From positions 44,607,511-44,671,510 of the forward strand of contig CM035235.1 of NCBI GenBank assembly GCA_020226215.1: a DNA stretch of 64,000 nucleotides, read 5' to 3'. A program made the position numbers and the translations under genes. Below, piece after piece: positions 36,636 through 47,599 of the stretch (position 1 is the first letter of the stretch; the number at the start of each line of letters is the position of its first letter). The DNA is from Sindora glabra (lineage: Eukaryota; Streptophyta; Magnoliopsida; Fabales; Fabaceae). Under the pieces are notes generated by a model that saw only the letters and a program-made list of their open reading frames with translations, searched no databases and was not told the origin of the DNA.

Positions 36636-39600
36636 ATGTCTATCGATAAAAGTTGGATACATCTACCAAATCGATTGTCGGATGAGTATTGGAATGGTGC
36701 AGTAAGATTTGTTCAAAGAGCCAAAAACTTTTCCAATGAAAGGGGTATGGTAAGATGTCCATGCAAAAAGTGTGTGAATTTAATATTCCAGACATTACTA
36801 ACATTGGAGGCGCATATTATAGATAATGGATTTCATCCATTATACATAAATTGGGTACACCACGGTGAAGCAGATGTTTCGACTTCTAGAGGAACTAGTG
36901 GGATATCTCCTAACAATAGAGATGAGCTAGCAGATATTATACATGATTTCATTGGCCCTGAGGCAACTGAAGTTGATTTTCAAAATGACGAGTACAGGTG
37001 TGAGAATGCGGCTGACGAAGACATTGGAACAAAATATAGTAACTGTGATAACCTATTTGAGCAAGTAAAAACAGAGTTGTATCCAGGTTGCACAGCATTT
37101 TCAGCATTGAACTTCTTGGTCAAACTTATGCATTTGAAGGTTCTGCATAAGTGGATAAATAAATCATTTGATGCTCTTCTTCGATTATTAAAAGAGGCAC
37201 TTCCAAACGATAATAAATTTCCTAAATCGTACTATGGTGCAAGGAAATGGCTCAACAAGTTGGGGTTGGGGTATGAATCAATCCATGTATGCAAACATGA
37301 TTGCGCACTTTTTTGGAAAGATCATGCTTCTAATGATAATTGTCCAATTTGTGGGGAGAGTCGATGGGTAAATAAAACTACAAAAGGAAAGAAGGTGCCC
37401 CAAAAAATGGTTCGATATTTTCCTTTAACTCCTCGACTATAGCATCTATATCGGTCGAGACATACTGCAAAAAACATGATATGGCATCACACTGGAAAAT
37501 CAAAAGAAGATGGGGTAATGCGACATCCCGTGGATGGAAAAGCTTGGCAGGAGTTCGATAAGAGGTATCCTAATTTCTCCGCTGACCCACGAAACGTCAA
37601 GTTGGGTTTAAGTGCAGATGGATTTAATCCTTTTGGTGATAGGAACCTATCTTATAGCATGTGGCCAGTGGTTATGACTACTTACAACTTGCCACCATGG
37701 ATATGCATGAACCAATCTTTTTTCATGTTGACCCTATTAATCTCAGGGCCGCAATAGCTAGGTAAAGATATCGATGTGTTCTTACAATCGGTCGTAGAAG
37801 AGTTGAGGGATCTCTGAAAGAGAGGAGTTGAAACTCGAGATGCAAATACAAATATGGTATTCAATATGCGGGCAACATTGCTCTAGACTATTAATGATTT
37901 TCTTGCTTGAAGTAGTCTATCCGGATGGAGCGGGCAAGGATACAAAGCATGTCCTACATGTAATTCGGATACTCCGTCGATTCGAGTTAGAGGAAAAATA
38001 GCTTACGTGGGTCATCGTCGTTGGCTTCCAAGAAGTCACACATGGAGAAATATGAAGGAATTCAATGGAAGGTCGGAGAGGAGACCCCCTCCTCGACCTC
38101 TTACCAAGAATATTATCATGGAACAGTTGGCCAAAGTGCCACAGAGACTTCCAAGAAAACATGCTGAATTTGGTGGTGTAAAGCGAAAGAGAGGTGCCGA
38201 CGAACTTAATTGGAGCAAGAGAAGTATATTTTTTAATCTTCCTTATTGGCCAACAATGAACTTAAGGCATAACATTGATGTCATGCATGTCGAGAAAAAT
38301 GTATGTGATAGCATCTTGGATACATTATTAGAGATTGAGCACAAAACAAAGGATACAGACAATGCAAGACGAGATTTGGCAGACATGAAGATAAGGCCTA
38401 ACTTGCATTTGTATGAGCAAAGGGGTCAACTTTTCAAGCCACATGCTGGATATACGCTTAACCAAGAAGAACGGAAACAATTTTGCCAGTATATAAAGAA
38501 TGTGAAATTTCCAGATGGCTTTGCTGGGAGTCTTAGTAAGAATGTCACATATCGTGACCTGAAGTTAAAGGGGTTGAAATCACATGATTGTCATGTTATT
38601 ATGCAAAGACTGTTAGGACCAGGTGTCCGGGCTTTTTTGCCAAAGGAATTATCATATCCACTTGTCGAGTTATGCAATTTCTTTAGTCAAATATGTGCTA
38701 GAACTCTCAACAGGAAGGATATTCTGCAAGCCAAACAAGACATTATCATAATTTTGTGCAAGCTTGAGAGGATATACCCCCCAGCATTTTTTGACATAAT
38801 GGTTCACTTGGTGATGCATCTACCAGACGAAGCATTGGAAGGAGGACCCGTTCATTTTCGGTGGATGTACCCATATGAGAGGTATATAAAAAAGTTAAAG
38901 GATTACATTCGAAATCGTGCTCGACCGGAGGGTTCAATTGCAGAAGGATATATTGTTGATGAGGCGTTAACGTTTTTCTCCATGTATTTGGAAGGAGTGG
39001 AAACTAGATTCAACCGCTCTGATAGAAATCAAGATGTAATACCTAGTCAAACAAGAAGGACATTGTCGGTGTTCCACTCCCAATGTCGACCGATAGGGAA
39101 GAAGACAATTTCTCATTTCGATAGGAAGGATTGGGATATTGCAGTATGGTACATCTTGAATAATTGTATTGAGATTGAAAAATATCTCCAGTGAGTATCT
39201 TAAACTTCAGTTATGTTCTTCTCCCTTTTGTGGTTACAATAGACTAAGATTGTTATGTTCTACAGTGAGCATCGATTGGAACTCGAACGAAGTGGTGCTG
39301 AAGATATTGATAACTTACAGATAACCAAATTCCCCTCCTGGTTTTACTCGAAGGTAAGGATTTTTTTCTTCCCAAATCCATTGAACGGATATCTTAAATA
39401 TTGTTCATTTCTCTTGTTGATATTTTAATTTAATTCTTGGAATAATTGCTACTTTTGTAGATGTACTATTTACATAGGAACGGTTCCCCAGAGGCCACCG
39501 AAGAGTTACTATCATTAGCATCCGGTCCCAGTTTCACTAACATGGTATACTCTACGTGTATTGTGAATGGAGTACGTTTTGTAGCCAAAGCTCGGGATGA

Positions 39601-40246
39601 GAAGCATAAAATGCAAAATAGTGGCATTTTTGTTCTGAGGATTGATGGCAACATGTTTTATGGTGCACTGGAAGAAATAATTGAGTTGACTTATTTAAAT
39701 AAGTACAATGTGACTTTATTTAAATGCAAGTGGTATGACACTGATCCTACAAAGAAGAAACTTTATACTGACAAGAATATCACAAGTATCTCCATCAACG
39801 GACAATGGTACAAGGATGATCCTTACATACTTACTACTCAAGCAAAACAAGTGTTTTACATTGAGGATATCCTTAATGGACCAAATTGGAGGGTCATCCA
39901 TAATATGGTGCATCACGATATATGGGATCTACCCAGTGATGGAGATAATGCACAAGACCTATTATTTCTACAGGATAGTAACTCGTCCAACTTCAACCTC
40001 ACAGTTGATCTGGGAGATTTCGATCTAGTACATCTAGGTAATGAAAGAAATAGTCCTTCAATCATTCCAACGCACAAGAATGTTGGACCTGGTGCTCATG
40101 GAGAAGACACCTTCATCGATGATGACGAGAGCCTTGAAGACGAAACAATTGATGATTATATGGATGAGGAGCCCACACAATCTGATAATGAAGGAGAATC
40201 TGATGACCACCAGTCTGTTAGGTTCACTGACACTGATTCTGACTAG
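36636..40246 (+). pseudogene. TNP2-type CACTA transposase gene with five premature stops
   Basis: Three exons, 36636-39190, 39266-39353 and 39461-40246, join in frame (CTCCA|GTGAGT...ACAG|T, then AAG|GTAAGG...GTAG|ATG) into 1,142 codons. The first about 75 residues match the transposase-associated domain (SWIHLPNRLSDEYWNG, CPCKKC). The tnp2 domain follows from about residue 200 (NCPICGESRW, NPFGDRNLSYSMWPV, NIDVMHVEKNVCDSILDTLL). A DUF4218-like part has VMHLPDEALEGGPVHFRWMY; a DUF4216-like part in exon 3 has YYLHRNGSPEATEELLSLAS and a Cys/Trp-rich middle; the tail is acidic. In-frame stops lie at 37440 (TAG), 37755 (TAG), 37815 (TGA), 37884 (TAG) and 37908 (TGA), with no frameshift. The protein would cut and join the CACTA ends, but this copy cannot make it whole. 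Confidence 0.93.
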
Positions 40247-40403
40247 GGAAAAAATAACATATTCAAACTACAACTACAATTCATAATTGTGTAAGCATGA
40301 TTATTAAAATAATAAATGTGATTGTAAGAGATTGAACCATTTCATCTTTCAACTAGACATTGAGTTCTTTTTAATTACTTATATGATGTGTATTATTTTA
40401 GTT

Positions 40404-42220
40404 ATGGCGGATGTCGAGGCATGATACCACGGAGGTGACGCTGGAGGTGACCCACCGAAGCGACCCAGCCGTATTCCATCTCAGTGTGAGGGCTCAGGTA
40501 TTTGTTATTAATTGTGCATACCAAAGCTTGATTAAATATTATGTTTATTTTGTTAATATTTTTCTTTATTAAATAAAGTAGCACCTGCTAAGAAGAGGGG
40601 GCCGAATAGGTCCCTAAGACTGCATGAGAAGATTAGCAGGGGTGGAGGCAGACTGGTGCCTGTACAGTTTGATACGACTGGTACATGGCATGCAGTTGGT
40701 GAGAATGCCAATCATCTCCCTCGTGATATTGGCAGCATGATCCACGCCCACGTGCCGCCCTATTATAAGTCATGGCGGGCTGTACCTCAGGAGATTCGAG
40801 ATAGAGTTGTGCATGAGGTTTGCGTAAGTATCCATTTCCTTTTGAATTAATGTCTTTGAGATTGAAATTTCTAAATATATTACTTATAAATTTATTAAAT
40901 GTCTTATAATGCAGTCCCATTTCAAGTTCTATGGCATCTCCGAGGGTGATCGGGATAGAGCACTCTCTGGTTTGATGTGGACTGCTGCCGACCTGTACTG
41001 AGATTAGAAGTACAGGTTGAATAAGTATTTCTTAGAGCATGGAGGTGATCGATACCAGGAGTATGACTTGGATCGAGCTTGACGTTGTGGGCCTCAGTCT
41101 GTCTCACTGCAAACATGGCAGAGGTGTGTGGACTTCTTTGATAGTGACGAGTACAGGGTAAGTATGATATTTTATGGTATTATGTCAATATTTCATAATT
41201 AGTAGATTGTGAACATTAAAATTTAACTTTTTTCTCTTAATTTACAGGAGTTGTCTGCAAGAAATACAAATAATAGAGCACAGAAGGTCGTGAATGACCG
41301 CCATGGGTCAAAGTCTATTGCTGCACATTGCTTTGATAAGATAATTTAAATTTCTTCTATCTTTTTTCAATATATCCATTTATTAAATAGCATTACTACC
41401 TTTCATCCTTTTTTTTGTTACAAAAATTGAACAAAGAAACAGAGATACTGGTGAGCTGCAGTCGGTGCCCGATAACTTTAGGGACCGACACACATACAGG
41501 TCGGGGGAGTGGGTGCATCCGATCCCTCAGGAGCAACATGTAATTTGTTTGAATTTCATATTTTAAATAAAATTTTACAAATATATCTTCTAAGATAGAT
41601 TTCTTATTACTTTTTTTTAATAATTTAAGGCGAGGATGACTGAACTCATGACTCAGCATGTACAGTCTAGTGTATCATCCACTAGCTTGCCTACAACTCT
41701 TGTACAATTAGATGAGGCTGCCATCACCGATGAGGTACTTGGCACTCGTCGAGGGTACAGGAAGGTTGTTGGGCGTGTACTTGCTGGTCAGACTTATCGT
41801 TCGATGGGGACTTCTAGCACGGCGACGAGCTCACAGACCGTGTCTCAGGTCGGTGAGTTGCAGGAGCAGTTACACCAGAGTCGGGAGCAGGTTGAGCAGA
41901 GCCAGTGATTGATTCAGCAGCAGCAGCAGTGGCTTGATCAGCAACAACAACAAATTATACAACAGCAGGAGATGATGCAGCAGCAACAGCAGATGCAGCA
42001 GCAGTTTGGGACTTATCTTACTGAGATGACCTCGATCCTTAGACAGCAGGGTATCGTCCTACCGCCGCCTCCATTTGCTGCTGCTACACTGCTTGGACCG
42101 AGTAGATTTGCGCCTGCACCTACTGCTCAGCCGCCACCGTCATTTTATCATCCTCGTAGTCAGGATGATGATGATGATGATGATAATGACAACGACGACA
42201 ATGATCACGATGTACTGTGA
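40404..42220 (+). pseudogene. Second CACTA gene (plant Ptta/En/Spm transposase type), multi-exon, broken
   Basis: Probable exons are 40404-40497, 40582-40823, 40915-41157, 41248-41340, 41437-41539 and 41630-42220. Exons 2-3 carry the plant Ptta/En/Spm domain, including RGPNRSLRLHEKI, VQFDTTGTWHAVGEN, SWRAVPQEIRDRVVHEV and FKFYGISEGDRDRALSG. The last exon encodes a Gln-rich stretch likely to form a coiled coil, then a Pro-rich part and an acidic tail (SQDDDDDDDNDNDDN). In-frame stops occur at 40422 (TGA), 40999 (TGA), 41005 (TAG), 41080 (TGA) and 41906 (TGA). The donor after 41,340 reads AT instead of GT. The exon 4-5 phase is uncertain. In En/Spm-like elements the partner of the TNP2 protein binds subterminal repeats; that role is assumed here by position. 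Confidence 0.85.
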
Positions 42221-42544
42221 TTTTGCACCTCCCTACTTCCCCATAGTATATTTTGTTTATGTATCTTTATATTTTCTATATGTGCACATTTACATAGATG
42301 ATGTATATATATTAGTTTATTTATATAAATATTATTTTTACCATTGCTTTATGAGTATTAATTTTTTATGTTGGATCAAATTGTTAAATATTATTAATAA
42401 TACTACTGATATATTATAATTGTATAATTTATATTAAATTAAATTTAAAAAAATTATTAAACAAGTCAAGTAAATTAAAATAAAGAATATATCATTTGAA
42501 ATATACGACAATTTGATTTTAAATTTTTTTAAAAAAATTCAAAA

Positions 42545-42960
42545 AACTTTTAGCGGCAACAATTGTCGTCGCTATAGGTTAGAAGTCGTCGTTGAAGATT
42601 GGCCTTTCAGCGACGACAATAGTCGTCGCTGAAGGTAAGGCTTTCAGCGACGACTATGAGACTTTCAGCGACGACTATTGTCATCGCTGAAAGGCCAATC
42701 TTCAGCGACGACTTCTAACCTATAATGATGACAATTGTCGCCGCTAAAAATCAAATTTCAAATTTTTTTGAATTTTAAAATTATTTTCTGCGACGACTTT
42801 GTCGTCACAAAAGGTCTAGCTTTTAGCGACGACAAATTGTCGTCGCTAATGATCTCTTCAGGCACGAACCTACGCCGACGACATTTTTAACGATGACTTT
42901 TTCTTTTGCGACGACCGAGAACTTTTTAGCGACGACAAATGTCGCCGCTAAAAGTCTTTT
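42545..42960. repeat. Right subterminal repeat array of the CACTA element
   Basis: Repeated 'agcgacgac' and 'gtcgtcgct' units mirror the left array. A large palindrome is built from 'cttcagcgacgac' and its inverse between about 42,580 and 42,720. Confidence 0.9.
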
Positions 42961-43189
42961 TTGCTGTAGTGTGACTACTAAAGGACTGTAAGTTGGAACC
43001 TCTACCTATGTGGGCTTATGCATAATCCAACCTATCATGGATCATACACATCAAATCAGGGGCCGATTTGTTCAATGCTTAATGTTAAAATACAAAACTA
43101 ATTACTTAAATAAATATTTCAATAATTAATTAATGCTAATCTATATAATATTTCTAATAAAATTAATTATTAAATTTTTAAATACAATA

Positions 43190-43850
43190 ATCTCCCACTT
43201 GGATAGCATTAATTAATTATATGGAATAATTGAAACAACAATAATTAAGCAATTAGTTATATATTAAGCTATAAACTTAATTCAGAGAATGAGACCACAT
43301 AGAATCACTAAATTCGATAGAGAGACAAGTGATATAATATCTCATAATCTGAAAGGAATAGAATAAAGTTTAGTCTTTCGACTACAACTCAGAAGAGAAA
43401 CAACTTAAAATCATTGAATCCGATGGGGAAGCGAATGATTTATATATGTATAAAACATATTAGCAATGTTTCAATATCCAAACTAAGCAAAGATTTTATA
43501 AGCAGAATGAGACCATATAGAATCACTGAATCCGATAAGGAGACAAGTGATATTTAAATATAATGTCTCATAATCCTTAAAGAACTAGATATATATTAGG
43601 TTAGTCTTTTGACTACAACTCATAAAAGAAACAACTTAAAATCATTGAATCCGATAGGGAAACAAATGATATATATATATATATATATGTATAAAACATA
43701 TCACCAATGTTTCAATATGAGCAATTACTAGTCACAAACATCATCAAAATAAAATAAGCATATCTCAGACTCCCACTAAGCTAAGGTTTCATCAAAAGAA
43801 TCAACAAGACCTATATAAGTTACTTGATTTTAAAATACTTCTAAAAGTAA
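43190..43850 (-). repeat. Copia-1 3' untranslated zone with a two-copy direct repeat
   Basis: The phrase 'gaatgagaccacatagaatc' at about 43,286 recurs at about 43,507, each followed by 'gacaagtgat', 'ctacaactca' and 'aacttaaaatcattgaatcc'. This gives a period near 222 bases. A short TA microsatellite lies at 43,670-43,688. No coding signal was seen. Confidence 0.7.
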
Positions 43851-46540
43851 GCCTTAAGTTGATGAATCCCTAACATGTCTCCACTAGGGCTATGTTCAAT
43901 GCGAGTTTGAGATTCAACAATCTTCTCTCTCTAACGAATAGAAATTTAACATTAAAATGTTCAATACGACTAGAATTCCTATGGTTTAGAGAGAAGCACA
44001 CAGCAGAAGTATTTTTGTAATAAAATTGGCAGAGATCGTGATATAAAATTAACCAATTGCATGCTAGATATCAACTTCCTCAACGATACAACCTAACAAG
44101 TGGCCTCATAATATGCAATAAACTCTGTTTCCAAAGTTGAGGCAGCTATGAATGTCTGTTTAACACTTTTCATGAGATAGCTCCTCCAGACATCATAAAG
44201 ATGTATTCAAATGTTGACTTATGATTATCTATATATAAGGCATGTTCAGAATCTAAGTAATAATTATACTCAAGTAAATTAGATCATCTACAAGTCAACA
44301 TATGATTCATAATATCTTAAAGATACTACATTACTATCTTGGTTGCTCTCCAATGATCCATCTTAGGGTTACTTGATAATCTTCCAAGCACACTAATAGC
44401 AAAAACTATATTTAAACAAATGCAGACTAGTGCATAGATAAGATTATCAATAGCGGAAGCGTAAGAAATCTTGTCCATTTTAAATATTTAACATTAAAAT
44501 GTTCAATATGACTAGAATTCCTATGGTTTAGAGAGAAGGACACAGCAGAAGTATTATCGTAATAAAATTGGTAGAGATCGTGATATAAAATTAACCAATT
44601 GCATGCTAGATATCAACTTCCTCAACCATACAACCTAATAAGTGGCCTCATAATATGCAATAAACTCTGTTTCCAAAGTTGAGACTGCTATGAATGTCTG
44701 TTTAACACTTTTCATGAGATAACTCCTCCAGACATCATAAAGATGTATTCAAATGTTGACTTATGATTATCTATATATAAGGCATGATCAGAATCTAAGT
44801 AATAATTATACTTAAGTAAATTAGATCATTTACAAGTCAACATATGATTCATAGTATCTTAAAGATACTACATTACTATCTTGGTTGCTCTCCAATGATC
44901 CATCCTAGGGTTACTTGATAATCTTCCAAGCACACTAATAGCAAAAACTATATTTAAACAAATGCAGACTAGTGCATAGATAAGATTATCAATAGCGGAA
45001 GCGTAAGAAATCTTGTCCATTTTAAATATTTAACATTAAAATGTTCAATACGACTAGAATTCCTATGGTTTAGAGAGAAGGACACAGCAGAAGTATTATC
45101 GTAATAAAATTGGTAGAGATCGTGATATAAAATTAACCAATTGCATGCTAGATATCAACTTCCTCAACCATACAACCTAATAAGTGGCCTCATAATATGC
45201 AATAAACTCTGTTTCCAAAGTTGAGACTGCTATGAATGTCTGTTTAACACTTTTCATGAGATAACTCCTCCAGACATCATAAAGATGTATTCAAATGTTG
45301 ACTTACGATCATCTATATATAAGCCATGATCAAAATCTAAGTAATAATTAACCAATTGCCTTAAGTTGATGAATCCCTAGCATGTCTCCACTAGGGCTAT
45401 GTTCAATGCGAGTTTGAGATTCAACAATCTTCTCTCTCTAACGAACAGAAATTTAACATTAAAATGTTCAATACGACTAGAATTCCTATGGTTTAGAGAG
45501 AAGCACACAGCAGAAGTATTTTTGTAATAAAATTGGCAAAGATCGTGATATAAAATTAACCAATTGCATGCCAGATATCAACTTCCTCAACGATACAACC
45601 TAACAAGTGGCCTCATAATATGCAATAAACTCTGTTTCCAAAGTTGAGGCAGCTATGAATGTCTGTTTAACACTTTTCATGAGATAGCTCCTCCAGACAT
45701 CATAAAGATGTATTCAAATGTTGACTTATGATTATCTATATATAAGGCATGATTAGAATCTAAGTAATAATTATACTCAAGTAAATTAGATCATCTACAA
45801 GTCAACATATGATTCATAGTATCTTAAAGATACTACATTACTATCTTGGTTGCTCTCCAATGATCCATCCTAGGGTTACTTGATAATCTTCCAAGCACAC
45901 TAATAGCAAAAACTATATTTAAACAAATGCAGTCTAGTGCATAGATAAGATTATCAATAGCGGAAGCGTAAGAAATCTTGTCCATTTTAAATATTTAACA
46001 TTAAAATGTTCAATACGACTAGAATTCCTATGGTTTAGAGAGAAGCACACAGCAGAAGTATTATCATAATAAAATTGGTAGAGATCGTGATATAAAATTA
46101 ACCAATTGCATGCTAGATATCAACTTCCTCAACCATACAACCTAATAAGTGGCCTCATAATATGCAATAAACTCTGTTTCCAAAGTTAAGGTAGCTGTGA
46201 ATGTCTGTTTAACACTTTTCATGAGACAGCTCCTCCAGACATCGTAAAGATGTATTCAAATGTTAACTTACGATCATCTATATATAAGCCATGATCAGAA
46301 TCTAAGTAATAATTATACTTAAGTAAATTAGATCGTCTACAAGTCAATATATTCATAGTATCTTAAAGATACTAGATTACTATCTTAGTTGCTCTCCAAT
46401 GATCCATCCTAGGGTTATTTGATAATTTTCCAAGCACACTAATAGCAAAAACTATATTTAAATGAATGCAGACCAGTGCATACATAAGATTATCGATAGC
46501 GGAAGCGTAAGAAATCTTGTCCATTTTAAATATTTCAAAC
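43851..46540 (-). repeat. Tandem amplification of the Copia-1 RT/RNase H segment, five copies
   Basis: The anchor 'tagaattcctatggtttag' occurs at 43,971, 44,513, 45,055, 45,478 and 46,020, giving spacings of 542, 542, 423 and 542. Copies 1 and 4 share a special left junction ('gccttaagttgatgaatccc' at 43,851 and 45,358). This points to a second, larger duplication laid over a 542-bp tandem array. On the minus strand each unit encodes decayed RNase H text, including NSSRIEHFNVKY and a LETEF phrase equivalent to the TEAE motif. Because 542 is not a multiple of three, a continuous protein across copies is excluded. Confidence 0.92.
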
Positions 46541-46549
46541 ATCTATTCA

Positions 46550-47350
46550 ATCCAATTGGCTTGGTACAAACCCAAAATATTATAAGTTCTTTTACGATGG
46601 ATCTAAACTCAATGGTTAACTATTCAGGTTCTTCAACATAAGGATCGTTATTTATTTTAATTGAAATGTGAACATTATCTCCTCTAATGGTAAGGGAATC
46701 AAAATAGGTATAGACAGAATGGTGGCCTTGTCACATAAATTGATAACTCTAAGCATCGAAATCCCACTATTTAAGTCATCCTTAAAATAAAATGTCCGAT
46801 TAAACTCGGTGGTCTTGGTACTATGAGTGGGATAAGAAAATCTATAACCTTTTGATCTAGTACAGTACCTAATGAAGAACCCACTGATTGTTGTAAAGTC
46901 TAATTTCTTTAACTAGGGATTATAAAGTCTCATCTTTACTTTATAACTCCACACTTAAAAGTTTTAAGATATGAGAATTTAAGTTTAACAACACACCTTT
47001 ATTTTACTAATCTTTCTAATCTCTCTAGAAAAAGGGCCTAAAAATGATCCCATAAAATGGAAGATTTCTAACTTATTCTAGGTTGTTTATGCCTAATCAT
47101 GACATTGATGGGAATATCAGAAGATACAACAGGATAATCATTTAAATTCAAATGATATGGATCATTTTGTAAGGTGATATTACCAACAATAGCAAAATCA
47201 CTATGAATCTCAATCTTTCCACTTCCTTGCTAAAGGGAATAACCACAATTATCCAAAACAAAATTAGAAATCAAATTCCTTTTAGTAGAAGGCACATAAA
47301 CAATATTATTCAGATCCAAAATATGTCTAGAGGACAAACGTAAAGAAATT
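46550..47350 (-). pseudogene. Copia-1 gag-pre-integrase and integrase remnants
   Basis: Downstream of the protease frame, the minus strand shows VPSTKRNLIS and then GSGKIEIHSD, typical of the segment between protease and integrase. Further on, GYRFSYPTHSTKT and FKDDLNSGIS resemble the region after the integrase core. The catalytic integrase stretch is not visible, and stops are frequent. The RT palm motif is absent between here and the RNase H repeats, so an internal deletion is likely. Confidence 0.6.
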
Positions 47351-47354
47351 AATC

Positions 47355-47582
47355 CTATGCATTGAACCTCAACCTTCTACCTACTACTCCTAAGACATTT
47401 TTCTTTCTCTTATTTAGGATCCACTGGCTTTTGAGCCTCTTTAAAGAATTTGTAACATGAACAGTTTCACTAGAATCCAACCACCAAAATCCAAAAGATA
47501 TTTCAAGATTATTGGACTTAAAACACATTAAAGTTAGATGGGTAGAATTGAATTTCTCTTCAATAACTTTCATGTACTCCAA
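47355..47582 (-). pseudogene. Copia-1 protease (aspartic) remnant
   Basis: The frame contains FWWLDSSETVHVTNS, the Copia-type retropepsin active-site neighbourhood. Asp is retained, but the usual Asp-Ser/Thr-Gly is altered to Asp-Ser-Ser. Upstream gag text is degenerate. It would have processed the element's polyprotein. Confidence 0.8.
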
Positions 47583-47599
47583 ATAGTGTCCTTATCTGG

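Larger units (their letters stand above)
33900..42971 (+). mobile_element. CACTA (En/Spm) DNA transposon, 9,072 bp, complete ends
   Basis: The left terminus is CACTACAACAAAAAGC and the inverted right terminus is CACTACAGCAAAAAAG. TGA flanks both sides (33,897-33,899 and 42,972-42,974), the 3-bp target duplication expected of this superfamily. The insertion point is confirmed by the uninterrupted sequence of the other Copia-1 LTR near 49,680. GACGAC-rich subterminal arrays occupy both ends. The interior holds a TNP2-type transposase gene and a second gene of the plant Ptta/En/Spm type, both on the plus strand. Both are broken by premature stops but have almost no indels, so the copy is probably not self-sufficient. 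Confidence 0.95.
33635..43189 (-). repeat. Copia-1 3' LTR (left), split by the CACTA insertion
   Basis: The LTR consists of 33,635-33,899 plus 42,975-43,189, about 480 bases, matching the intact right LTR at 49,417-49,897. Over the first 265 aligned bases I count about 25 differences, mostly transitions. The CACTA element starts exactly after 'gaaactactga', and LTR similarity resumes after the duplicated TGA. A minus-strand polypurine tract (AAGTGGGAGAT) abuts the LTR at 43,190-43,200. Confidence 0.85.

Noticed and set aside
39716..40286. Alternative frames inside exon 3 of the TNP2-type gene
   Set aside because: They are shadows of the real frame, which carries the DUF4216-like sequence and continues in phase from the upstream exons.
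43851..46540. CRISPR-like or satellite array
   Set aside because: The repeat unit is about 542 bp and encodes RNase H remnants, so it is internal duplication of a retrotransposon, not a CRISPR array or a centromere-type satellite.
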